Made by a program: the position numbers and the translations under genes | The notes under the pieces: model-generated | What the model saw: the letters and a program-made list of their open reading frames with translations, nothing else | The model's database searches: none | Told to the model about the DNA's origin: nothing | Assembly (NCBI GenBank): GCA_018005585.1 | Contig: JAGMZX010000044.1 | Location: 1 to 40,086, forward strand | Origin: Candidatus Hydrogenedentota bacterium | GTDB taxonomy: Bacteria > Hydrogenedentota > Hydrogenedentia > Hydrogenedentales > JAGMZX01 | DNA: 40,086 bases | Direction: 5' to 3' | In this document: in pieces, positions 7,983 to 14,872 of the stretch | Layout of the letters: each line of letters opens with the position of its first letter | Numbering within the stretch: position 1 is the stretch's first letter

Positions 7983-9080
7983 CTATCGCTTCAGGATTCC
8001 GCCCCGGTCCTTGCTCAGATGAACCCCTTGCAGCGTCATCTCGAGTTCGTCCGGATTGTCGGAATTCCACATCGCCTCCTCCTTCGTGATGAGCTTCCGC
8101 TTGAGCAACCCCGCGAGGCTCATGTTGAAGGTCTGCATCCCCTCAGCCGCGCCCGCCGCCAAGGCGACCGGAATCTGGCGCATGTTGTTTTCACGAATCA
8201 GCGCCGCGATGCCGGGGTTGTTAATCATGACCTCGACAGCGGGAATCCGGCCCTTGCCCGACGCGGCCTGCAGGAGGCGCTGCGCGATGGATGCGCGCAG
8301 TTGCAGCGACAATTGAGACCGCACCTGCGGCTGCTGATTCGACGGGAACATGTCCATGATGCGGTCCATGGTCATCATGGCATTGGTCGTGTGCAGCGTG
8401 CTGAAAACCAGGTGGCCCGTTTCGGCGGCGGATATGGCCGCCTGGAACGTTTCCGCGTCACGCATTTCACCGACGAGGATGACATCGGGGTCTTCGCGCA
8501 TTGCCGCGCGCAGCGCCACGTGGAAGTCTTTCGTGTCGATTGAAATCTCGCGCTGCGTGATGATGCTCTTCTTGTTTGTATGCAGAAATTCGATGGGGTC
8601 TTCGAGCGTAACGATATGCACCCGCTTCCGATCGTTGATCCAATCGATGAGCGACGCCAGTGTCGTCGATTTGCCGCTGCCCGTAGTACCCGTAATCAGA
8701 ACAAGGCCACGCGGATAATTCGCGATATTGTTCATGACCGGCGGCAGATAAAGATCCTCGAAATTCAGGATCTTACCACGCACGTGGCGCATCACAATGC
8801 CAACCGAGCCGCGCTGCCGCAGTACGTTCACACGGAAACGGCCCAATCCGGACACGCCCAGCGCCAGGTCGGAGTCGCCCGTGCGCAGGAATTGCTCCTT
8901 CTGGCGTTCGTCCATAATCTCGTCGAGATAGCCCAGTGTATCCTGCGGCGTGAGCGTATCGGTATCGAGAAAGCGGATATCGCCGTCGATACGTACCGCG
9001 GGCGGACTGCCCACCGTCAGATGCGCGTCCGAAGCGCCGTTTTGCACCGCATATGCGAGAATCTTCTTCAGCGTCAACAT
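7983..9080 (-). CDS. pilT: PilT-type twitching motility/retraction ATPase
   Basis: A 365-residue secretion ATPase of normal PilT length. Walker A GTTGSGKST is at residues 131-139. An Asp-box (VTLEDPIEF), Walker B DPDVILVGEMRD and His-box (STLHTTNA) follow in order. The C-terminal ALIRENNMRQIP stretch matches the AIRNLIRE region that marks retraction ATPases. It would power depolymerisation of type IV pili at the inner membrane. AGGAGG precedes the ATG, and a TG-extended TATACT lies about 45 bases upstream. It is convergent with the CapA-like gene, with only 15 bases between the stops. No other pilus genes are present in the window. Confidence 0.95.
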   Translation of the reverse strand: MLTLKKILAYAVQNGASDAHLTVGSPPAVRIDGDIRFLDTDTLTPQDTLGYLDEIMDERQKEQFLRTGDSDLALGVSGLGRFRVNVLRQRGSVGIVMRHVRGKILNFEDLYLPPVMNNIANYPRGLVLITGTTGSGKSTTLASLIDWINDRKRVHIVTLEDPIEFLHTNKKSIITQREISIDTKDFHVALRAAMREDPDVILVGEMRDAETFQAAISAAETGHLVFSTLHTTNAMMTMDRIMDMFPSNQQPQVRSQLSLQLRASIAQRLLQAASGKGRIPAVEVMINNPGIAALIRENNMRQIPVALAAGAAEGMQTFNMSLAGLLKRKLITKEEAMWNSDNPDELEMTLQGVHLSKDRGGILKR

Positions 9081-9122
9081 GACCCTGCCCTCCTGACCTT
9101 GCTGCCCCGCCGGGGCGAGTCC

Positions 9123-9131
9123 AGTATAACA
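9123..9131 (-). promoter_or_regulatory. Extended -10 element upstream of pilT
   Basis: On the minus strand TG-T-TATACT occupies 9131 to 9123, 43 bases before the pilT ATG. No good -35 is visible. A GCCCC/GGGGC hairpin at about 9103-9115 falls in the resulting leader. Confidence 0.4.
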
Positions 9132-9134
9132 GAG

Positions 9135-9320
9135 TTATCCGGTGCCGGACGGCTTGCCTTTCCGGCAGCGCTTTTCCATACGTTTGGCCCAAGGCCAAGG
9201 ATACCCGCAGAGGGGACACGGCGTATCCCCCAAGGGCCGCTCGTACCGGCAATGGGGGCATGTGGCCGTTCGCCCGCTGCCGCGAGCACGGCCCGCGCGC
9301 TTGACGCCGGGTGGTTTCAT
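9135..9320 (-). CDS. Small zinc-ribbon protein
   Basis: A 61-residue ORF with two CxxC knuckles: Cys21-x2-Cys24 and Cys35-x2-Cys38, in the context CPHCRYERP and CPLCGYPWP. This is the spacing of a compact zinc ribbon, flanked by basic segments. It lies between the DegT aminotransferase and pilT, all on the same strand. No good ribosome binding site precedes the ATG, so expression is uncertain. The paired knuckles are unlikely to arise by chance, but it could be the remnant of a longer protein. The function is unknown; a nucleic-acid-binding or adaptor role would be a guess. Confidence 0.45.
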   Translation of the reverse strand: MKPPGVKRAGRARGSGRTATCPHCRYERPLGDTPCPLCGYPWPWAKRMEKRCRKGKPSGTG

Positions 9321-9389
9321 GCGCGCCGCGGTCCCGGACTGGCGTCATCGCGGTAAGAACACGCCACCGCTCGCGCACGCGGCGGGAGA

Positions 9390-10595
9390 CTACTCGCGCA
9401 GTTCCCGTGCGTATTTTTTGATCTTGCGGGCAATTTCAATGATGTCCTGCATGTTCTCTTCGGAACCCAGAAGCAATGCATGCCGCAGCCACATGCCGCT
9501 GCGGTCGCACAGATCCTCGGCCTGCGGGCACCGGCATGTGCTGTAGTCGCGGAAAGGCGCGCTTTCAAACGCCGGCTGCTTGTACAAGGGCATCGGGTAC
9601 CCCGCGGCTATCGGCAGACCCTCTGCGCGCGCGGCCTCGATGAATCGCTCGCGGGAACAGCCGAATCTCTCAGGTTGGATGCGCAGACAGTATAGATGGT
9701 AGGGCCGCCGCGTGATGCGCGGGTCGTTCGGCTGCGGTTCGAGCCCTTCGAGCCCGGCAAGGGCCGCATTCAAGATGGCGGCATTGCGCTCCCGTTGATT
9801 CGTCTGTTCGTCCATCCGTTCGAGTTGCGCCTCGAGAATCGCGGCGGCGAACTCCGTGAGGCGGGCATTTGTCCCAAAATTCACGTGAAGATACCAGCCT
9901 TTCACCGGGTCGCGTCCGCAATTCACCAGAGAACGGCACAACAGCGCGAAGTCCTCGTCGTCCGTGACGATTGCGCCGCCCTCGCCCGCCGTGATGTTCT
10001 TCGAGTGCTGGAAGCTGAACACGCCGCACTTGCCGAGCACGCCCGCGCCGCGGCCCTGCCAGCGCCCGCCCCAGGCGTGACAGGCGTCCTCCAGCACGAA
10101 AAGCCCGTGTTTGCCCGCAATCGCATTGACCCGGTCCATGTCGCAGATGCGGCCGCCGAAATGAACCGGGATGATGCCCTTCGTCCGCGGTGTCATCGCG
10201 GCTTCGATGAGTTCCGGGTTGAGACACCAGGAAGCGTCGACATCGACAAAGACGGGAATCGCTTTCAGCCGGATAATCGCCGAGGCCGTGGCGACAAACG
10301 TGTACGGTGTGGTGATGATCTCATCGCCGGGCTGCACGCCCAGCGCTTGCAGCACAATCTCAAGCGCAGTCGTACCGCTCGTGCACGAAATGCACTGAGC
10401 CGCGCCCTGGAACGCGGCGTATCCCTGTTCGAAGCGGCGGACGCGTTCGCCAAACCACCAGTTGCCGCTGTCGAGCACTTCCAGCAACGCCGCGCGCTCA
10501 CGTTCGGCGAAAACGGGCCACTTGGGCCAGGGACGCTTTGACTCGTCGCGCACGGGCGCACCGCCGTGCACCGCCAGCCGGGAAGAATCCGTCAT
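9390..10595 (-). CDS. DegT/DnrJ/EryC1/StrS family PLP-dependent aminotransferase
   Basis: A 401-residue fold-type I aminotransferase. The PLP lysine is Lys199 in FSFQHSKN; the LEDACHAWGG segment holds Asp170, which contacts the pyridine nitrogen, and SGTTALE (73-79) binds the phosphate. The family transfers an amino group to keto-sugars, or makes AHBA-type compounds, for surface glycans or secondary metabolites. No sugar dehydratase or glycosyltransferase adjoins it, so the substrate is open. ATG 10595 was chosen because AAGGAA lies about 11 bases upstream and the family's N-terminus (LAVHGGAPV) starts right after; the frame stays open upstream to 11369 but crosses the CBS gene. It is divergent from the CBS gene. 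Confidence 0.9.
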   Translation of the reverse strand: MTDSSRLAVHGGAPVRDESKRPWPKWPVFAERERAALLEVLDSGNWWFGERVRRFEQGYAAFQGAAQCISCTSGTTALEIVLQALGVQPGDEIITTPYTFVATASAIIRLKAIPVFVDVDASWCLNPELIEAAMTPRTKGIIPVHFGGRICDMDRVNAIAGKHGLFVLEDACHAWGGRWQGRGAGVLGKCGVFSFQHSKNITAGEGGAIVTDDEDFALLCRSLVNCGRDPVKGWYLHVNFGTNARLTEFAAAILEAQLERMDEQTNQRERNAAILNAALAGLEGLEPQPNDPRITRRPYHLYCLRIQPERFGCSRERFIEAARAEGLPIAAGYPMPLYKQPAFESAPFRDYSTCRCPQAEDLCDRSGMWLRHALLLGSEENMQDIIEIARKIKKYARELRE

Positions 10596-10703
10596 GATGT
10601 CTGTGTTCCTTCTGTTGCGCGCGGTTAGTACCTGTCGGCATCCTGCCGTATCGTGCAGGGCCTGCTGTCTTGCGGCACACGCGCGGGTATACACGCGGAC
10701 GCA

Positions 10704-10711
10704 AGTATAAA
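10704..10711. promoter_or_regulatory. Overlapping divergent -10 elements between the aminotransferase and CBS genes
   Basis: On the minus strand TATACT reads 10709 to 10704; a TTGTGA about 19 bases upstream is a possible -35 for the aminotransferase gene. On the plus strand TATAAA occupies 10706-10711, without a convincing -35, and points to the CBS gene. The two hexamers share bases, so the promoters could exclude each other. Confidence 0.35.
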
Positions 10712-10769
10712 CCAAGCGTCGCGCGGGGTCACAAGGAGAAGAATGCCCCCTATCGGGAAAGGAGGCGGA

Positions 10770-11279
10770 ATGAATATTATTCGAGACGCAGTGCGGAAGT
10801 GGGAGCCCTTCTGGGTAGAGGCCGATGCCACGGTGCGCGACGCGGTGCGCGAACTGTGCGAGCGCAAGATAGGCGCGGCGGCCGTCAAGAGCGGAGACGA
10901 ACTCGCCGGCGTGTTCTCCGAGCGCGACGTGCTTGTCCGCGTGATTAACAAGGCACTTGATCCCGGCAAGGTGCGGGTCCGCGATGTCATGAGCACGGCC
11001 GTGAATGTCGTGCATCTCGAGGATGAGGGCCGCATGGCAAAGGCGATCATGGTGACCCACCATGTTCGTCACCTCATAGTCGTGGACAGCAATAACCAAT
11101 ATTGCGGCATCCTGTCGATGCGCGATCTGATGGAGGCCGATGTCCGCGACTGCCAGGACCTGATTCACGAGTTGAATGAGCGGTACTACGAGCAGAAGTA
11201 CGCGGAAAAGTGGCGCATCTCTTCGAACCGGGTGATTATCGAATCGTACAAACCGGAACAGACACCCGCCCATCGCTGA
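10770..11279 (+). CDS. Tandem CBS-domain protein
   Basis: A 169-residue protein made of two CBS motifs (about residues 8-60 and 72-125). Each has the typical end: 'GVFSERDVLVRV' in the first and 'GILSMRDLMEADV' in the second, with DVMSTAVNVV opening the second. A 40-residue charged C-terminal tail follows. Stand-alone CBS pairs bind adenine nucleotides and regulate partners; the partner is not evident here. ATG 10770 is preceded by AAAGGAGG at ideal spacing, the best Shine-Dalgarno in the window. The ORF is open from 10653 and ATG 10743 is also possible, but neither has comparable support. Confidence 0.9.
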   Translation: MNIIRDAVRKWEPFWVEADATVRDAVRELCERKIGAAAVKSGDELAGVFSERDVLVRVINKALDPGKVRVRDVMSTAVNVVHLEDEGRMAKAIMVTHHVRHLIVVDSNNQYCGILSMRDLMEADVRDCQDLIHELNERYYEQKYAEKWRISSNRVIIESYKPEQTPAHR

Positions 11280-11311
11280 CCGCAGACGGAGCGATGAGAA
11301 CGTTCTGGTCA

Positions 11312-11330
11312 CAAGGCGAATCCCGCCTTG
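11312..11330 (+). terminator. Hairpin after the CBS gene
   Basis: CAAGGCG (11312-11318) pairs perfectly with CGCCTTG (11324-11330) across a five-base loop, 33 bases after the CBS stop. No T-run follows. Confidence 0.35.
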
Positions 11331-11447
11331 ACGGGTGGGGTTCGCCTGATTTGCATATCCGCCCGGCATTCACCGATACTATTGCCATTCCGCCAGCGTT
11401 CTTATGCCGCACTGTGTGCGCATAGCCTGGGGGTCTGGTTGTAGGCG

Positions 11448-11462
11448 CCGGGGAAACCCCGG
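11448..11462 (+). other. Short GC hairpin in the ilvE leader
   Basis: CCGGGG (11448-11453), AAA loop, CCCCGG (11457-11462). It sits 12 bases before the ilvE Shine-Dalgarno (CGGAG, 11474-11478) and leaves that site free. A role in mRNA stability is possible but unproven. Confidence 0.3.
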
Positions 11463-11486
11463 TGGAAACCACACGGAGACGCTCCA

Positions 11487-12416
11487 ATGGCCAAAATGTA
11501 TCCCGCCCCCATTGCGTACCACGAGGGACGGTATGTGCCGACCGAGGAAGCCCAAGTCAGCATCCTGACTCATGCCTTCAATTACGGTACAGGGCTCTTC
11601 GAGGGCATTCGCGGCTACTACGTTCCAGAAGAGGACGGCATTCTTATTTTCCGCCTGAAGGAGCACGTGGAGCGGTTCGTACGCAATTTCAACATTCTGT
11701 GCATGGAAATCCCCGAAGGCCGGCAAGAAATTGAGAACGTCTGCGTCGAACTCGTGCGCCGGTGCGGATTCAAAGAAGGCGTCTATATCCGGCCAATCTG
11801 CTACAAGAGCGAACATTCGCTAGGCCCGACGGTTCGCGGCGTGACGAGCAGCTTTTCCTGCTACGTCATTAAGCTTGGCGATTACGTGAATATCACGGAC
11901 GGTTTGGACGTGGCCGTGTCCTCTTGGCGGCGTTTGTCGGATAACGCCATTCCCAGCCGCGCCAAGTCCACCGGCAGCTACATCAACTCTTCGCTCGCGG
12001 CAACGGAGGCGAAGCAGGCCGGATTTCACGAAGCGATCTTCCTGCGCGACAACGGGATGGTTGCCGAGGGCAGCGCCATGAACCTGTTCATGGTGCAGAA
12101 CGGCCAGCTGATTACGACACCGCCCACTTCGGATATCCTGGTTGGCATAACGCGCAACACGGTGATGGAACTGGCGGCGGATGAACTGAAATTGCCCGTT
12201 ATCGAGCGCGACATCGCGCGGACCGAGCTTTACGTGTGCGACGAGCTCTTTTTCTGCGGCACGGGCGCGCAGGTCGCGCCGGTGCGGTCGGTGGACCGCC
12301 GCCTGATCGGAGACGGCAAACCGGGCCCGGTCACCAACAAGTTGCAGGAACTGTATTTCAACGTAGTGGCCGGAAAGGTCCCCAAGTACCGCCATTGGTG
12401 CACCCCGGTACGTTGA
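11487..12416 (+). CDS. ilvE: Branched-chain amino acid aminotransferase
   Basis: A 309-residue fold-type IV PLP aminotransferase of usual IlvE length. Lys160 in PSRAKSTGSYINS is the Schiff-base lysine, at the same number as in E. coli IlvE. FNYGTGLFEGIRGY (31-44), the EGSAMNLF loop and the GITRNTVMELA phosphate-binding segment are all present. It catalyses the last step of Leu, Ile and Val synthesis with glutamate as donor. CGGAG lies eight bases before the ATG. It probably heads a unit with the two-TM protein gene (13-base gap) and the FucA-type aldolase gene. No other ilv or leu gene is near. Confidence 0.95.
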   Translation: MAKMYPAPIAYHEGRYVPTEEAQVSILTHAFNYGTGLFEGIRGYYVPEEDGILIFRLKEHVERFVRNFNILCMEIPEGRQEIENVCVELVRRCGFKEGVYIRPICYKSEHSLGPTVRGVTSSFSCYVIKLGDYVNITDGLDVAVSSWRRLSDNAIPSRAKSTGSYINSSLAATEAKQAGFHEAIFLRDNGMVAEGSAMNLFMVQNGQLITTPPTSDILVGITRNTVMELAADELKLPVIERDIARTELYVCDELFFCGTGAQVAPVRSVDRRLIGDGKPGPVTNKLQELYFNVVAGKVPKYRHWCTPVR

Positions 12417-12429
12417 CGAGGAAGCCGGC

Positions 12430-12849
12430 GTGTCGTCCAGCTTGTTACCTCGCATCCTGTTCAACCCGTGGTTCTGGGTCAACTATGCGGTAACCCTCGG
12501 CCTGACGTGTTGGGTGCCGCTGCTGAGCATGACCTTGGTGATTACCCAGCAGCGGCCAGAAGCGAAGGACGGGGGTGGAAATACCGCGGAACTGTCCGTC
12601 GCGTCACAACCTGCGCGGGTGCCTGAAACGGCGCCGCAAGACGCGGTATCACAGCGCGGCCCCACAACGCGGATCCCTCTGTATGCGTGTTATTGGCGCG
12701 TGTTTCACGGGGATTTCGCGTACTTTCTCAAACCGGTGGCGCTGCACCTTGTGCTATGTTTCATCATCTCGGTCTGGGTATGGCGTACCGTGCTGCTCAG
12801 GCGCACACCCGATGCCCGGCGCGGCGGAACCACGCCCGCCGAGCGGTAG
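12430..12849 (+). CDS. Small two-TM membrane protein of unknown function
   Basis: A 139-residue protein with hydrophobic segments at about residues 15-38 and 103-126. They are separated by a polar, low-complexity Gly/Ala/Pro/Gln-rich loop of about 60 residues. I recognise no family. GTG 12430 has GAGGA eight bases upstream and starts 13 bases after ilvE, so it is probably cotranscribed. Two Cys and several Trp residues lie in or next to the membrane segments. Any link to amino acid or sugar metabolism would be by context only. Confidence 0.65.
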   Translation: MSSSLLPRILFNPWFWVNYAVTLGLTCWVPLLSMTLVITQQRPEAKDGGGNTAELSVASQPARVPETAPQDAVSQRGPTTRIPLYACYWRVFHGDFAYFLKPVALHLVLCFIISVWVWRTVLLRRTPDARRGGTTPAER

Positions 12850-12888
12850 ACACGCCGGCCCGTGCGACCAACGGCCAGAGGTCATCGC

Positions 12889-13566
12889 ATGAACGAACCG
12901 GAACTGCGCGCTTGCATGTGCGAAGTGGGCAGGCAGCTTTGCGCAAAGAATTTCGTCGCCGCAACGGACGGCAACATCAGCGTCCGGCTCGCAGATGACC
13001 GTTTCCTCTGCACGCCCAGCGGCGTCAGCAAGGGCAGGATGCGCCCCTCCGATATCCTTATCGCGGACGGAGCGGGCCGGAAACTGGACGGGCCCGGGAA
13101 AGTCACATCGGAATTCTTTACGCATCTCGCCGCGTATGAAGAACGCCCGGATATCCTCAGCGTGGTGCACGCGCACCCGCCCACGGCGCTGGCCTTGACG
13201 CTGGCGGGTATCTCGATGGAAGCGCCCGTCATTCCCGAAGTCGTGGTTGCGTTCGGCGCGGTGCCGACCGCACCTTACGCAACGTCCGGCACGAAAGAGG
13301 GCGCGGAAGCAATCCGCGACTACATCAGGCAGTGCGACGTAGTGCTGCTCTACCGTCACGGCGCGGTCACCGTGGGACAGGACCCGTGGGACGCCTGCAA
13401 CCGGATGGAGAAGCTGGAACACGCGGCCGAGATTCTTTACAAGGTGTATTTGCTGGGCAAGGAACCGCCGCATTTGACGCGGCCTCAGATTGACCGCTTG
13501 ATTGCGTGCCGCACTTCTTACGGCCCCGGCGGCAAGACCTTTCGCATCCCCGGCGTCGAACAGTAA
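12889..13566 (+). CDS. Class II aldolase/adducin family (L-fuculose-phosphate aldolase-like)
   Basis: A 225-residue zinc-dependent aldolase. Glu75 in TSEFFTH, His94 and His96 in VVHAHPP, and His157 in YRHGAV correspond almost number for number to the Glu73/His92/His94/His155 set of E. coli FucA. The phosphate-binding ATDGNIS and TPSGVSKG segments are also present. It should cleave a sugar 1-phosphate to DHAP and an aldehyde, but the sugar cannot be read from sequence; methylthioribulose or fuculose phosphates are family options. ATG 12889, preceded by AGAGG, was preferred to the upstream in-frame ATG at 12862. Its stop is 13 bases from the convergent aminotransferase stop. Confidence 0.9.
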   Translation: MNEPELRACMCEVGRQLCAKNFVAATDGNISVRLADDRFLCTPSGVSKGRMRPSDILIADGAGRKLDGPGKVTSEFFTHLAAYEERPDILSVVHAHPPTALALTLAGISMEAPVIPEVVVAFGAVPTAPYATSGTKEGAEAIRDYIRQCDVVLLYRHGAVTVGQDPWDACNRMEKLEHAAEILYKVYLLGKEPPHLTRPQIDRLIACRTSYGPGGKTFRIPGVEQ

Positions 13567-13579
13567 GCCACCAGGACTC

Positions 13580-14872
13580 CTATTTCTTCGTTTCCCGGAC
13601 TGCCCGATTGACCGCGTCGAGCAACCGCTGCAGATCCGCCGCCTCGACGACCAGGGGCGGCATGAAGGTCAGCGTGTTGCGGTCCCGGCCCGTCTTGCCC
13701 GCCAGAAAGCCCAGGTCCTTCAATAATTCCAGGACCGCGTCACAGCGGGCGCCGTCCGCCTCCCCCCCGCCGGCCACGACATCGACGCCGGTCATCATGC
13801 CCTTGCCGCGCACGCGCGTCAGACAAGGCCAAGCCCGGGCGAGTTGCTCCAGCCCCTCCCGAAACTCCGCGCCCAGGCGCAACGCTCTCTCGCCCAGCCG
13901 CTCCCGCTCATGAAACTCAAGCGTGGCAAGCGCTGCGGCGCATGAAACCGGATTCGCGCCGAACGTTGCGGCCCCGGGGCGCGTGTACGCTTGCGCGATG
14001 GCGTCTGTGGCCATCACCGCAGCGATGGGCAGCCCGTTACCGAGCGCCTTGGCCATCGTCACAATATCCGGGATGGTGTCCCAGTGTTCCGACCCAAACC
14101 AGCGTCCGGTGCGGTTCATCGCTGTTTGCACCTCGTCAAAGATAAGCAGGATGCCGTAGCGGTCGCAGAGACGCCGGACCCGCTGCCAGTATCCCTCCGG
14201 GGGTACGATGATGCCGCCGTTGCCCTGGATGGGTTCGGCGACCACGGCCGCGACGTTTTCCGGGCCCATTTCCTCAATTAGGGTTTCCATGCGCGCGATG
14301 CACGCGTACTCGCACGAAGGAAGGGACGCGCGCAGCGGGCAGCTCGCGCAAAAAGGATGCGGCGCGAATCGCACGTCCTCCAGAAGATGCGAGCTGGTGC
14401 GCCACATGTCCAGTCCGGTCACGCTCATCGCCCAGTTGGTCCTGCCGTGCAGCGCGTCCGTGAGCGCGATGATCCCGTGCCGACCCGTGGCAAGCGACGC
14501 GAGCAACATGGCGGTCTCGTTGGCCTCTGAACCGCTCGCGCAGAAGAACGTGCGCCTGATCGCGCCCGGCGCGATAGCCGCCAGCCGCTCCGCGAGCCGC
14601 AACATCGGTTCCGTCAGATAGATCGTGGTCGTGTGCTGAAGCCGCCGCAATTGGGTGATGGCCACGTCGAGTATCTCGGTGTTACCGTGGCCCGCGCTCA
14701 TGACGGTTACCCCGCTGTAGCAATCAAGGTAGCGTTTCCCGGTCGAATCGGCCAGGAAAGCGCCTTCGCCCGAGACAATGACCGGCGGCTGCCGGTAAAA
14801 GTGGTATACGCAGGGCATCAGGTAAGCCGCCTTGAGCGTGAGCAGTTCTTCCGGGCGCGTCGCGGCATTCAT
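13580..14872 (-). CDS. Class III PLP-dependent aminotransferase
   Basis: A 430-residue fold-type I aminotransferase of the ornithine/GABA/AGXT2 class. Lys275 in MAKALGNGLP is the PLP lysine; IFDEVQTAMNRTG carries the cofactor-binding Asp, and FCASGSEANE binds the phosphate. The substrate is unknown; alanine-glyoxylate or omega-amino acid transamination is typical. A four-cysteine insertion, Cys175-x2-Cys178-x8-Cys187-x3-Cys191, precedes the METLIEE helix and could bind a metal. The ATG overlaps the U32 gene stop (ATGA at 14872-14869) and has GAGG upstream, so translation is probably coupled. It is the last gene of the glyQS operon. Confidence 0.9.
   Translation of the reverse strand: MNAATRPEELLTLKAAYLMPCVYHFYRQPPVIVSGEGAFLADSTGKRYLDCYSGVTVMSAGHGNTEILDVAITQLRRLQHTTTIYLTEPMLRLAERLAAIAPGAIRRTFFCASGSEANETAMLLASLATGRHGIIALTDALHGRTNWAMSVTGLDMWRTSSHLLEDVRFAPHPFCASCPLRASLPSCEYACIARMETLIEEMGPENVAAVVAEPIQGNGGIIVPPEGYWQRVRRLCDRYGILLIFDEVQTAMNRTGRWFGSEHWDTIPDIVTMAKALGNGLPIAAVMATDAIAQAYTRPGAATFGANPVSCAAALATLEFHERERLGERALRLGAEFREGLEQLARAWPCLTRVRGKGMMTGVDVVAGGGEADGARCDAVLELLKDLGFLAGKTGRDRNTLTFMPPLVVEAADLQRLLDAVNRAVRETKK

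Noticed and set aside
10596-11369. N-terminal extension of the DegT aminotransferase frame
   Set aside because: It runs antisense to the CBS gene; the aminotransferase N-terminus and ribosome binding site fit ATG 10595.
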